Assembly: GCA_964457365.1 (NCBI GenBank)
Contig: CAYWFP010000041.1
Span: 1-32,915, forward strand
Direction of reading: 5' to 3'
Source of the DNA: CAYWFP01 sp964457365
GTDB taxonomy: Bacteria; Planctomycetota; SZUA-567
DNA length: 32,915 nucleotides
Shown: positions 1-8,188 of the stretch, piece after piece
How positions within the stretch are numbered: the stretch's first letter is position 1
Layout: every line of letters starts with the position of its first letter
The notes under the pieces: model-generated
Database searches by the model: none
The model's input: the letters and a program-made list of their open reading frames with translations, nothing else
What the model was told of the DNA's origin: nothing
Program-made: the position numbers and the translations under genes

Positions 1-764
1 ATGAAGACCTCGTCCGACTCGTTCCAGCGGACGATGTCGAACTTCTCGCCGCCGAGTTCCTCGACGATGTTGCGGATGCGGCTGCCGCGGACGCCGACGC
101 ACGCGCCGACGGCGTCGACGCGGTTGTCGGAGCTGGCCACGGCGATCTTGGTGCGGTAGCCCGGCTCGCGCACGAGCCCCTTGATCTCGACGACGTGCTC
201 GTAGATCTCCGGCACCTCGAGCTTGAAGAGCTCGCTGACGAGGCTGGGGTGCGTGCGGCTGAGGATGATGAGGATCTTGTTGCCCTTGCGCTTCACCTGG
301 ACGACGTAGCAGCGGATATGCTCGCCGGGGCGGTAGTTCTCCGAGGGGATCTGTTCCTGCCGCGGGAGAATGCCGTCGGCCTTGCCGATGTTGCAGATGA
401 CCGTGCCGCGTTCGATGCGCTGGATGACGCCGCTGACGAGGGTGTTGGCCTTGTCGGTATATTCCTCGAAGACCACGTCGCTCTCGGCCTCGCGGATGCG
501 CTGGATCATCACCTGCTTGGCCGTCTGCGCGGCGATGCGGCCGAACTCGCTCGGGTCCATGGTGCCGATGGGGCGGTCGCCGTCCATCAGGTTGATGGTG
601 CCGTCGGCGCGGTTGATCTTGATGCGCAGCTCCTCGATCTGGCGATACTTCTTGCGCGCGGCGCTCACCAGCGCGGCTTCCAGACTGTCGAAGAGCAGAT
701 CTTTGTCAATGCCTTTTTCCATGTGGATGCTGTTGATCAGGCGCAGCAGTTCATCCGATTCCAT
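1..764 (-). CDS. nusA: Transcription termination/antitermination factor NusA, N-terminal part (runs off the window start)
   Basis: NusA binds RNA polymerase and nascent RNA and tunes pausing, termination and antitermination. The visible 254 residues show the NusA N-terminal domain (about 1-100, MESDELLRLI...), an S1 RNA-binding domain (about 105-170) and the start of KH1 with GACVGVRGSRI near 220-230. The gene continues beyond base 1, so KH2 and any C-terminal repeats are not seen. The ATG at 764 is chosen because AAAGGAGA lies about 9 bases upstream and the NusA family start aligns there. The frame stays open further upstream, with an ATG at 902, but that stretch does not look like NusA. Unlike many bacteria, no rimP precedes it; the gene is first after a 600-base non-coding region. 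A terminator-like hairpin sits in the leader. Confidence 0.95.
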   Translation of the reverse strand, partial: MESDELLRLINSIHMEKGIDKDLLFDSLEAALVSAARKKYRQIEELRIKINRADGTINLMDGDRPIGTMDPSEFGRIAAQTAKQVMIQRIREAESDVVFEEYTDKANTLVSGVIQRIERGTVICNIGKADGILPRQEQIPSENYRPGEHIRCYVVQVKRKGNKILIILSRTHPSLVSELFKLEVPEIYEHVVEIKGLVREPGYRTKIAVASSDNRVDAVGACVGVRGSRIRNIVEELGGEKFDIVRWNESDEVF

Positions 765-820
765 GGCCGGCGTCTCCTTTCCACGATCCAGTGCCGGTCC
801 GTCGCCGAAGGCCAACGGGG

Positions 821-854
821 AAAAAAGAAACGGAGCGGGCTCGCCACCCGCTCC
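821..854 (-). terminator. Terminator-like hairpin in the nusA leader (possible attenuator)
   Basis: On the minus strand an 8-bp perfect stem GGAGCGGG/CCCGCTCC (832-839 with 847-854, 7-base loop) is followed by GTTTCTTTTTT (821-831). This is the form of an intrinsic terminator. It lies between the predicted promoter (937-967) and the nusA ATG (764), with no gene on that strand for it to end. It could attenuate nusA transcription or end a small RNA of about 110 bases. A flanking pair GACCGGC/GCCGGTC (859-865 with 793-799) could close around it. Confidence 0.6.
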
Positions 855-936
855 CGTAGACCGGCGCTTCGCGTCGATACGATGCCCGGATACGGAACGC
901 ATACGCTCACGCAAATGCTTGCCGAGGCGTATATTC

Positions 937-967
937 ATATTATTCCGCGCGCCGCCGTACTTGTCAA
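937..967 (-). promoter_or_regulatory. Probable sigma-70-type promoter for nusA
   Basis: On the minus strand a perfect -35 TTGACA (962-967) is followed 19 bases later by TAATAT (937-942), within an AT-rich patch in an otherwise GC-rich region. The spacing is longer than the ideal 17, so the -10 could be shifted within the same AT-rich run. Transcription would start near 930 and give a leader of about 165 bases before the nusA ATG. Confidence 0.5.
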
Positions 968-1319
968 GGTTTTGTTCACTTTCTGCCGCAGTCGATTTTC
1001 GCGTCCGGTCCAGGCGTGGAACAGGTGGCGGTTCGAAGTCGTCCGGCGAAATATGGAATCGGGATTGCATTACATCGAAGCGGAAGAAACAACGGCAAAG
1101 GCAATGATCATGCAACTTCTTGTAAATAAGAAAGATGCGATAAGATTTCCGGCAAAAGGGAACGCCGATATGTGTTGGGAAATTCATCACGCCGTAGAAG
1201 AATCCGTCACGGAGGCGGTGATAGCGTTCACGCCGCCGAGGCCAGGCGGGCGGTTTCTCGGTTTGCCTGCGATTATTTGCAACAAATGTGGGTGCGGGTT
1301 GGAAACCGGCGTTTTCGAG

Positions 1320-1348
1320 TTGAAATAACGCATTGTGCATGATAGATT
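1320..1348 (+). promoter_or_regulatory. Candidate sigma-70-type promoter for the Tad operon
   Basis: TTGAAA (1320-1325) and TAGATT (1343-1348) are separated by exactly 17 bases. The predicted start near 1355 would leave only a very short leader containing the GGAG before the flp ATG at 1369. That makes the assignment tentative. Confidence 0.3.
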
Positions 1349-1368
1349 TATGGTGGAGATCAAGCGAG

Positions 1369-1551
1369 ATGAAGCAGCCTCGGCCGAAGTTGGTATCCAA
1401 GCGTTCCGAGCGCGGGCAGGCGATGACGGAGTATCTCATCATCGTCTCCGTTTTCTCGGTCTTCCTGTTAGGGACGGTCGGCGTTTTTCTGCTCGGGGTC
1501 TCCAATTACTATCTCAACATCGTGAAGGTAGTCTGTTTACCTTTTCCGTAA
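1369..1551 (+). CDS. flp: Flp-type (type IVb) prepilin 1
   Basis: This 60-residue protein is a class III prepilin: a short basic leader (KRSERG), predicted cleavage after Gly16, then QAMTEY, giving the G-X4-E-Y motif (Glu21, Tyr22) of Flp pilins. A hydrophobic helix of about 25 residues (LIIVSVFSVFLLGTVGVFLL) follows. The mature pilin would be polymerised into a Tad/Flp fibre after processing by the peptidase encoded at 1912. The ATG at 1369 is preferred over in-frame TTG 1333 and ATG 1339 because GGTGGAG lies 10 bases upstream and the leader length then fits. It lies 25 bases before a second pilin gene. The tail ends in a Cys-containing VVCLPFP, unlike the acidic tail of pilin 2. Confidence 0.85.
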   Translation: MKQPRPKLVSKRSERGQAMTEYLIIVSVFSVFLLGTVGVFLLGVSNYYLNIVKVVCLPFP

Positions 1552-1576
1552 TGTGTCTCTGAATGGAGGACAAGGG

Positions 1577-1762
1577 ATGAAGAGGCGCAAAGCGATTCGC
1601 GGCCAGGGGATGACCGAGTATATCATCATCGTCGTCGCGATCGCGCTGGTGGTGCTGGGTGCGGTGAAGCTGTTTGGCGAGCGGATTTTCGAACTGTTCA
1701 ACACGGCCAGCACCGAGATCGGCGGCGATGCTGCCGACGAGAAGACGTTCGACGACTTCTAG
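1577..1762 (+). CDS. flp: Flp-type (type IVb) prepilin 2
   Basis: This is a 61-residue Flp prepilin with basic leader MKRRKAIRG, cleavage predicted after Gly9, then QGMTEY (Glu14, Tyr15), a hydrophobic helix to about residue 33 and a polar, acidic tail (DAADEKTFDDF). The ATG at 1577 has GGAGGA six bases upstream; an in-frame GTG at 1553 is much less likely. Prepilins 1 and 2 share the motif but differ in the tail, so one may be the major pilin and the other a minor one. Which is which cannot be read from sequence. Confidence 0.9.
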   Translation: MKRRKAIRGQGMTEYIIIVVAIALVVLGAVKLFGERIFELFNTASTEIGGDAADEKTFDDF

Positions 1763-1911
1763 GCTTCGGATTCGAGGTCGGATCTGTCGCGATCGTGAAT
1801 TGAATCACCCGGCAGTCAATGCGTTCCGGATACGCCAACGCGGAGCCGGCGTTAGCGCATGGGGTTTTGCGCCTGTTCCACCGACGAGTACGGCAACAGT
1901 CAGGCGGGACG

Positions 1912-2514
1912 ATGAGCGGCAGCGAGACGATTGCGGAGATTCTGGCGATGCTTCAGGGCGGCATTCTCTTCGCCCTGATCCTGACCGCGGCGGTGACCGA
2001 CGTCACCCGCCAGCGCATCTACAACGTGCCGACCGTGGCGGCGGTGTTGCTGGGGCTGATGCTGAGCCTGGCGCGCGGCGGCTGGGCCGAGGGCTTTTCG
2101 TTCTCGTATACCGCCCCCGTTTCGCTGTTGAGCAGTCTCGCCGGGGCGGGGGCCATGTTCGTCCTCTTCTTCATTGCCTACCTCGTCGGCGGTATCGGCG
2201 CGGGTGACGTGAAGCTGATGGCGGGCGTGGGCGCGCTGACGGGGCTGCCGTTCTCGCTCTGGGCGGCGTTCAACACCGCGATCGCCGGGGTGCCCTTGGC
2301 GCTGGGCCTGCTGATCTGGCGGGGGCAACTCCAGCGCGGCCTGGGGCGGACGCTGCGCAGCGTCCTGCGCCTGCGCAAAACCCCGGCCGAAGGGGAGGCC
2401 GCGAGCGCGGAGGAGAAGCAGATGATGATCCCCTACGCCGTGGCCATCTGCCTCGGTGTGCTCTGGACGGTGGGGATGTACCTGCGGCACGATCGGATGC
2501 CGCCGTTCCTGTAG
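1912..2514 (+). CDS. tadV: Prepilin peptidase, A24 family (TadV/CpaA)
   Basis: This membrane aspartic protease cleaves Flp prepilins and TadE-like pseudopilins after the leader glycine. The 200 residues hold about six hydrophobic segments and the two A24 catalytic aspartates: Asp30 in TDVTRQRIYNVPT, and Asp99 in the GxGD motif (GAGDVKL, 96-101). The N-methylation domain of PilD enzymes is absent, as expected for TadV/CpaA. The ATG at 1912 is chosen because GGCGGGA precedes it and the first membrane helix follows directly; an upstream in-frame start at 1819 would add a tail with no membrane-protein character. It lies 149 bases after flp2, the largest gap in the early operon, and 11 bases before tadE. 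Confidence 0.9.
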   Translation: MSGSETIAEILAMLQGGILFALILTAAVTDVTRQRIYNVPTVAAVLLGLMLSLARGGWAEGFSFSYTAPVSLLSSLAGAGAMFVLFFIAYLVGGIGAGDVKLMAGVGALTGLPFSLWAAFNTAIAGVPLALGLLIWRGQLQRGLGRTLRSVLRLRKTPAEGEAASAEEKQMMIPYAVAICLGVLWTVGMYLRHDRMPPFL

Positions 2515-2525
2515 GGAGAGGACGG

Positions 2526-3245
2526 ATGCGACCGAAGACGTTCGCCAGCCTGATGCGGGACTTTCTCGCCGACGAGGGCGAGGGCGGGCGCGGTGTGGCG
2601 ATGGTCGAGTTCGCGCTGGCCTTCCCGCTGCAGCTTTTCATTACCTTCGGGCTGATGCAGTTGATCTTCCTCTTCGTGGCCGAACTGGTCAGCAACTTCG
2701 CCGCCGTGCGCGCGGCGCGGACGCTGATCGTCAATATCGAGGACGACCCGTTGATGGAGGCGCGCGCGAGAGAGACCGCGGCGATGGTACTGGCGCCGTT
2801 GGCGGGGCGGTCGCTCGGCGCGGACGGACCGGCGGCGGTGGTGCCGGGCTGGGGCGAATTGAGGGGCGCGGACATCGCGTACAGCAAGGTCTACGTCGAG
2901 GTCGAGCGTGACGTGCTGGAGGGGCGCGAAGGAGGCACGGGGTTGATCCGGGTGAAGCTGATCTGGTACCAGGAGTTGATGTTCCCTTTCGTCGACCGCT
3001 TGCTGGCGCTGCTCTACAACGCCGACGAGCGCGATTCGCTCTTCGGCGACGCGGAGGTGACCGTCTTCGGCCTGGACGAGCCGAGCGATATGATCATGGC
3101 CACCGACGCCGAGGGATCTCCGGTGCAGGTGATACAAACGCCGGGCGGGGCGAAGATCGTGCATTACCGCATCGTGCAGGAGCACGTGATGCCCTACAAT
3201 CCGTGGATCGATTATGCATCGGCACTGGAATTCATCATGCCGTAG
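2526..3245 (+). CDS. tadE: TadE-like pseudopilin
   Basis: TadE-family minor pseudopilins are processed by the Tad prepilin peptidase and help initiate or anchor the Flp fibre. The 239-residue protein has a long polar leader followed by GVAMVEFALAFPLQLFITF (23-41), the TadE signature with Glu28, leading into a transmembrane helix to about residue 54. The rest is predicted to be extracytoplasmic. The ATG at 2526 has GGGAGAGGA just upstream. It sits between the peptidase gene and the giant TadG gene. Confidence 0.85.
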   Translation: MRPKTFASLMRDFLADEGEGGRGVAMVEFALAFPLQLFITFGLMQLIFLFVAELVSNFAAVRAARTLIVNIEDDPLMEARARETAAMVLAPLAGRSLGADGPAAVVPGWGELRGADIAYSKVYVEVERDVLEGREGGTGLIRVKLIWYQELMFPFVDRLLALLYNADERDSLFGDAEVTVFGLDEPSDMIMATDAEGSPVQVIQTPGGAKIVHYRIVQEHVMPYNPWIDYASALEFIMP

Positions 3246-3274
3246 CGGGACGAAGCCAAACGGGAGGCGAACCG

Positions 3275-6200
3275 ATGATGCGGGCGGAGTGGTACAAACG
3301 GAGAATCGGCGGATTCGCGCGCGACGAGTCGGGGCAGTCGCTGGTCTTCGCGGCGCTGACGCTCTTCTGCCTGACGGTGATGACGCTGATGGTCGTCGGG
3401 ATCGGCGAGGTCACCTCCGCGCAGATCCGCCTGCAGCACGCCGCCGACGCGGCCGCCTACGCGGGCGGGCAGGTCGAGTCCGACTGTCTGGCCCATATCG
3501 CCTGGTGCAACCACGGCATGTCGACGATGTACTATCACTGCCTGCGCTACGCCGCGGACAACGTGGCCCTCTCGGTGCGGGCGGAGCTGGTCAATCCCGA
3601 ACCGTGGTGGCTGCCGGAGATGGCCGGCGGCGCGCCCGATCCGGACGCGATGCGCCCCGTCTGCGGAGTGTACCCGCTGATCGATCCGGGCATCGACCCG
3701 GCGACGGCGTGGGCGCAGGCGCAGGACTTCCGGCAGAACCAGGCCGAACCGGTGCTCAAGCAGGGCGAGGCGTGGATGATGCATCTCTCGCGCATCGAGC
3801 GCGGCATCGCCGCCATCGCCCCGACGCTGATCGAACACCAGATCTATCACTCCGCGCACACGAACTACTACGGCGACCCGGCCCAGCACGACGGCGAGCA
3901 CCAGATTCTGCGCGTGGCGATGTACCCGCATTTCAGCTACATCCCCGACGGGCCGAGCAAGGTCGATCTGAACATCGAGAAGATCAGCGGCGGCATCGAG
4001 GGCTGGCGGCTGACGAGCAACACCAATCCCGACTACATGGTCGAATCGCTGCATACGCTGCACGTGCCCGGCGGCGCCGGCGGGGTGCCGGCGAGCGAGG
4101 ACATGTGGCAGATCGCGATCGAAAACGGCGACACGAGCTACAGCGTGACCTTTTACGAGCGCTATCGCGAGCCCCATGCCGTCAATGGCGAGAAGTGGGA
4201 TGACGGGTGGTACGGTCATATCGAGAGCAGCGGGCCGACCGACGACTATACCGGCAACATGGACGTCTGGGTGCGCGCGGAGGATCTGCCCGCCGGCCAG
4301 GACGTGCTGGCTCATGTGCGTAACAATATCAAAGGTACCGACCGGGTGATCCTGCAGAGCGAACTCGACGAGTACGGCGAGGCCGATACGACGCAGGTGA
4401 CGGTGGGCGGCAAGACCATCACGGTGCCGATGGATCCATGGATTTACCTGGGCGCGGGATTGTCTTTGCGTCTGGGCACGCCGCTGCATCTGCGGCTGGG
4501 CGTTCCGCCGGTGGAGATCGTTCTCAACCGGAGCAACATGCGCATCAACACCTGGTCGCCCGCGGGCATGGTCAACGTCACCGAGGCCGATTACGTCCAG
4601 GTCAAGCACCAGTTGACCACGCTGCCGCGCGACGCCGACGGCCGCTGGCGCCGTGTCGGGCACCAACAGAACATGCGCCAGCGCCGGCACGACCGGCAGT
4701 TCCACCGCATGAAGACCATTACCGACGACGCGCAGTGGCTCTACGAATGGATCACCGTCGGCAACTACATGCGCGAGATGAGCCTGCGCAAACTCGGCGT
4801 CCACGGCTGCTGGGACAACGAAGACTGGGCCGCCCCGCCGGCGGAACCCAGCGCGGTCCCCGACGAGGAGGACGACGAGGACTGGAACGAGAACGGCCCC
4901 GGCGGCACCAGCATGTGGACGAGCCTGCCGCTCTGGTCGCGGCCGCCGCGGGAGCCCGAGGACGGCAGTCTGACCGATCCGGAACTCTTCGGCGGGTACA
5001 TGGACCTCGACTCGGGGCGGCCGGTGGACAAACACGCTTTCAGTTTAACGCGGCCGTGTCCGTACTGCAGCGTCATCACCAGCGCTTCGCCGAACGTGAG
5101 CTATCATAAGGGATACAACCGGGCGATCTATTACCCGGAGGGCACCGCCGACGCGGATATCGAACCGGTCTCGCCTTCGGTGCCCTCGGGCAACGGGTGG
5201 TGGACCGAGGAGTTCGCCACCGAGGAGGAGAAGCTCGCGCGCATGGCGCAGCTCGAAGGGGCCTGCCTGGGGTCGGTCGAGATCGTCGAGGGGCTGGTGC
5301 TGGACCGGCCGTATGAGGACATCAGCATCCAGACGGGCAAGCAGATGCTCCAGGTCTTCTGCCCGCTCGCCTGCAGCCAGCGCTTCAAACGCGCGCCGCG
5401 GCACGATCCGCCGGGAACCTACCCCACGCCCCAGCAGTTCGCCCGGGCCGTGGCGGCGCAACCGTCGCAGATCCGTCGATATATCTACCACGCGTGCGAA
5501 CGCTACGTCTTCGACAGCCAGCCGTACGGGGGGATCGATGCGCTGGCCTGGCAGGCGCTCTACAGCCTCCGTTCGCCGCCCGGTTCGCGCGCTATTCTCG
5601 GCGGCGACTGGGACATCTCCACGCAGACGGGCGAGAGGAATTGTTTCGCCGTGCGCTACGAATTCTACTCTCCCGGCGCGGACAACCATCGCGAGCCGGA
5701 CGTCTATAACTCCTTCAACCAGCCGCTGGAATTGACGACCGACTTCTTCCGCAACAGCATCACCGTCGCCGTGCACGCGCCGCCGACGATGCAATGGCTG
5801 GGCGAGGTGATGGGTCCGGGCGATCCGGCTCTCACCGACAGCGAGCGCGTGCAGTACGGGCTGGTGAATCCGCTCGACGTGGTGGGCGATCCGGAGGAAG
5901 ATTCGTTCGACCGGAACCGCTGGACATGGGGGCTCTTCGCCTTCGCCAGCGCGCGCTGTTTCTTCCCCGCGCCCGACGGCAGCGGCGACTATATCGCCAA
6001 TTTCAGCTATTTCGGCCAGACGCCCGCGGACCTCGACGAGATCGACCGGCCCGAGAGCCCGCACCGCCAGAAATGGCTCGACAGCTCGTTCAACCATTTC
6101 GAGCCGACCTGGACCGCGGCGCTGATTCCGATCCGGGAGGCGATCCGGATCCAGGACTGGTATCCACTGGACGAACAGACCGGCGGAGTCGACCCGATCG

Positions 6201-6409
6201 AAGACAACAACACGACGCTGCTGATGCGCCAGCTCCGGCAGATCCACTGGGGCAAGACGTGGGCAGAGTCGGGCGACGAGGAGCAGGAATACCTCATCGA
6301 TCCGCGGGTCGAACGCGCCTGGAACCGGATGTACGCGCCGCCGATGCAGCGCGGGGGCGGGAATCTGGACTGGTACGGACAGGAACTGGAAGACGCTATC
6401 AAGCATTGA
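3275..6409 (+). CDS. tadG: TadG-like Flp pilus assembly protein, unusually large (1044 residues)
   Basis: The N-terminus (about 17-66: DESGQSLVFAALTLF..., then IRLQHAADAAAYAGG) matches the Tad/TadG N-terminal domain: a transmembrane helix at about 21-46 followed by the conserved LQxAADAAA helix. The remaining ~970 residues are predicted to face the periplasm or outside. They are rich in Trp, Tyr, Pro and acidic residues and hold about 13 cysteines, including C595-P-Y-C598. I saw no clear von Willebrand A MIDAS motif (DxSxS), which many TadG proteins carry. TadG proteins are commonly about 400-600 residues, so this one is roughly double. The ATG at 3275 has GGGAGG seven bases upstream. The role of the long region is unknown. 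Confidence 0.8.
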   Translation: MMRAEWYKRRIGGFARDESGQSLVFAALTLFCLTVMTLMVVGIGEVTSAQIRLQHAADAAAYAGGQVESDCLAHIAWCNHGMSTMYYHCLRYAADNVALSVRAELVNPEPWWLPEMAGGAPDPDAMRPVCGVYPLIDPGIDPATAWAQAQDFRQNQAEPVLKQGEAWMMHLSRIERGIAAIAPTLIEHQIYHSAHTNYYGDPAQHDGEHQILRVAMYPHFSYIPDGPSKVDLNIEKISGGIEGWRLTSNTNPDYMVESLHTLHVPGGAGGVPASEDMWQIAIENGDTSYSVTFYERYREPHAVNGEKWDDGWYGHIESSGPTDDYTGNMDVWVRAEDLPAGQDVLAHVRNNIKGTDRVILQSELDEYGEADTTQVTVGGKTITVPMDPWIYLGAGLSLRLGTPLHLRLGVPPVEIVLNRSNMRINTWSPAGMVNVTEADYVQVKHQLTTLPRDADGRWRRVGHQQNMRQRRHDRQFHRMKTITDDAQWLYEWITVGNYMREMSLRKLGVHGCWDNEDWAAPPAEPSAVPDEEDDEDWNENGPGGTSMWTSLPLWSRPPREPEDGSLTDPELFGGYMDLDSGRPVDKHAFSLTRPCPYCSVITSASPNVSYHKGYNRAIYYPEGTADADIEPVSPSVPSGNGWWTEEFATEEEKLARMAQLEGACLGSVEIVEGLVLDRPYEDISIQTGKQMLQVFCPLACSQRFKRAPRHDPPGTYPTPQQFARAVAAQPSQIRRYIYHACERYVFDSQPYGGIDALAWQALYSLRSPPGSRAILGGDWDISTQTGERNCFAVRYEFYSPGADNHREPDVYNSFNQPLELTTDFFRNSITVAVHAPPTMQWLGEVMGPGDPALTDSERVQYGLVNPLDVVGDPEEDSFDRNRWTWGLFAFASARCFFPAPDGSGDYIANFSYFGQTPADLDEIDRPESPHRQKWLDSSFNHFEPTWTAALIPIREAIRIQDWYPLDEQTGGVDPIEDNNTTLLMRQLRQIHWGKTWAESGDEEQEYLIDPRVERAWNRMYAPPMQRGGGNLDWYGQELEDAIKH

Positions 6410-6426
6410 CGAGGCGAGGAGCGCAG

Positions 6427-7335
6427 ATGAGGCGAACGGACGCGACGACCCGGCAGCGGCAGCGCGGCATGGCGATGACCGAGCTGCTGTTCTGTACCTT
6501 TCCCTACTGCCTGCTCATTCTCGGCGCGGTCTTCCTGTGGCACATGGCGTCGGGGAAGCAGGAGATCAGCAAATTCATCACCTCCAGCGCGGCCACGGGG
6601 CAGAAGGTGGAGATCGACGATTTCTTCAAGGGCTTGAAGGGAACGCCCCAGGCTCTTGCCGAGACGACTTATACCCCCGAGCAGGAGACGGAGTACAACA
6701 CCCTGACCGAGGTGGATTCGGATTTCGACGAACCGGTGCTGCCGTACGACACGGCCGGTGACGACGTCTGGGCCGGCATGTGCGCGGTGCTGTACCAGGG
6801 GGCCTACAGCAAGCAGAACGACACGATCGTGCTCAACATGACGTCGATGGGGAAATTCCTCTGCGCCAGCGGCTATCTCGAGGAGGCCTCCACCCCCGAC
6901 AGTATCGCGCTCGAACTCGGCGGCCCGCAACAAGTCGATCCCGTCAAGTCGGCCGACGGCGACGTCGCGATGCGGGAAATATCGGAGGTGATGAGCCGGT
7001 GGCTGAGCTATCACCGCTCCCAGGCGCGCTACACCTACGCGCTCGAGAGCGGACACGGCGAATTGCCGTTCGAGGACCGCAGCGCGTACGACACGTCGAA
7101 GGTCGACTGGCGCAGCGAGCGGGGCGTGACCATCCCGGCCGACGAGGACGCCAAGATGAAGCAATACTCCGCGTTCGCCGCGACCGCCGAAAACCCCGCG
7201 CGCTACGGCACGCATTGCGCCGGTCCGGCCGGGGTGCTGCTGAATGAGTTGCCCCGTGACTTCGGCGGCGTCGATCCCGATTCGCTGGATCTGCCGCCGG
7301 ACCTGGGCGCGGCCTACTGGGACAAGGCGCAGTGA
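6427..7335 (+). CDS. Second TadE-like pseudopilin with large extracytoplasmic domain
   Basis: This 302-residue protein begins with a basic leader RQRQRG followed by MAMTELLFCTFPYCLLILGAVF, a pseudopilin-type N-terminus with Glu19 in the position used by TadE/Flp proteins, then one transmembrane helix to about residue 40. The rest is hydrophilic, acidic and cysteine-containing, and I cannot match it to a named domain. The ATG at 6427 has GAGGCGAGGA just upstream and lies 17 bases after the tadG stop. It is probably a second minor pseudopilin of the same system; TadF is one possible equivalent, but sequence alone does not show this. Confidence 0.7.
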   Translation: MRRTDATTRQRQRGMAMTELLFCTFPYCLLILGAVFLWHMASGKQEISKFITSSAATGQKVEIDDFFKGLKGTPQALAETTYTPEQETEYNTLTEVDSDFDEPVLPYDTAGDDVWAGMCAVLYQGAYSKQNDTIVLNMTSMGKFLCASGYLEEASTPDSIALELGGPQQVDPVKSADGDVAMREISEVMSRWLSYHRSQARYTYALESGHGELPFEDRSAYDTSKVDWRSERGVTIPADEDAKMKQYSAFAATAENPARYGTHCAGPAGVLLNELPRDFGGVDPDSLDLPPDLGAAYWDKAQ

Positions 7336-7342
7336 AGACGAC

Positions 7343-8158
7343 ATGGTAGATGCGACATCGACGCGAACCGAACCCCAGCCTCTTCCGATCACGCCGACGC
7401 GCGTGGCGCTGCGCCTCTTCGCGGCGACGGGGATCGCCTTCGGGGTGACGCTGCTCGGGCTGTATCTGCAAAACCGGTTCTGGCCCGGGCGGGAGGCCCG
7501 GGCGTATCCCGCACTCGCCGAGGACGCCGACACCGTCTACGCCAACGGCCAGCCGACGCGGTCGGTGACCGAGCAGAGCCCGCTGACCGCCGAGCAGGCG
7601 GTCGCCGCCTATGTCCGCGACAACGAGGGACGGTACGAAGGCGCACCGCTGTACAACCGGCACGAGAAGGCGTTGACGGTGGTGCTGCGCATGCGCGACG
7701 GCGCCCACCACGCCCTGACCGCCACGCCCCTGCCCGCGGGCGGGAGCACGATCCACCTCGTGGAGATGGGCGGCCGTATCGACGAGGCGACGCCGGCCGA
7801 CGCCGCCGCGGTCGTCGCCGAGGTGCCGCTGCCGCCACGGACGCGGGTCTGGCTGGTCTTGCGCAAGCGTACGCGTTTCGGCCCGGCGTTGCAGGGATTC
7901 TGCCACACGCCGCTCGAGCCGCAGGCGGTGGCGGACTTCTACGTCGCACGTCTGAAGCAGAACGGCTTCGAACTCGACCGGCTCTTCATGAAGGGCATGA
8001 AGGCCAAAGGAGTGCCCAGCGTGGTCGCCCGGCGCGGCGGCAAGAGCGTAATGGTGAATATTTTTTCCGGCAGCGGCGTTGACGCCGGCTGCGATTTTCG
8101 AGTCAATGTACTGCCCCGGCCGGAGAACCCGGACGGTGGGCCGGTGCAAGCTCGTTAA
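7343..8158 (+). CDS. Membrane-anchored protein of unknown function in the Tad operon
   Basis: I do not recognise this 271-residue protein. It has a cytoplasmic N-terminal tail of about 20 residues and one hydrophobic segment (about 23-44, ALRLFAATGIAFGVTLLGLY). A hydrophilic domain of about 225 residues follows, presumably periplasmic, with two cysteines (FCHTP and AGCDF). The C-terminal part (FYVARLKQNGFELDR...KSVMVNIF) has the alternating pattern of a small alpha/beta domain. It starts 8 bases after the pseudopilin stop, so it is co-transcribed, and directly precedes cpaB, where other Tad loci often place rcpA/B or other assembly genes. No secretin signature is visible. Confidence 0.7.
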   Translation: MVDATSTRTEPQPLPITPTRVALRLFAATGIAFGVTLLGLYLQNRFWPGREARAYPALAEDADTVYANGQPTRSVTEQSPLTAEQAVAAYVRDNEGRYEGAPLYNRHEKALTVVLRMRDGAHHALTATPLPAGGSTIHLVEMGGRIDEATPADAAAVVAEVPLPPRTRVWLVLRKRTRFGPALQGFCHTPLEPQAVADFYVARLKQNGFELDRLFMKGMKAKGVPSVVARRGGKSVMVNIFSGSGVDAGCDFRVNVLPRPENPDGGPVQAR

Positions 8159-8188
8159 CGGCAAGCAGGAGACAGGCAGGAGGATCAA

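Larger units (their letters stand above)
765..1368. other. 604-base intergenic region between divergent nusA and the Tad operon
   Basis: I see no credible gene here. It holds the nusA promoter and leader hairpin (821-967) and a possible Tad promoter (1320-1348). The middle (about 970-1319) is more AT-rich than the genes. Open frames cross it on both strands but their translations are low-complexity, Cys/Arg-rich and lack family features. No tRNA fold was recognised. Confidence 0.5.

Noticed and set aside
765..902. N-terminal extension of NusA from an in-frame ATG at 902
   Set aside because: The 764 start has a good AAAGGAGA site and fits the family N-terminus; the extension would cover the leader hairpin and does not look like protein.
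195..1328. Long plus-strand open frame (377 codons) across nusA and the intergenic region
   Set aside because: It is antisense to the clearly conserved NusA sequence for most of its length; the translation is low-complexity and matches no family.
1763..1911. Possible terminator or attenuator hairpin between flp2 and the prepilin peptidase gene
   Set aside because: Only a 5-bp AACGC/GCGTT stem without a following U-tract was found; too weak to call, although pilin genes often have such a signal.
3212..5035. Long minus-strand open frame opposite the TadG gene
   Set aside because: His/Arg/Val-rich shadow of a GC-rich gene on the other strand; TadG has the recognised N-terminal domain and a ribosome site.
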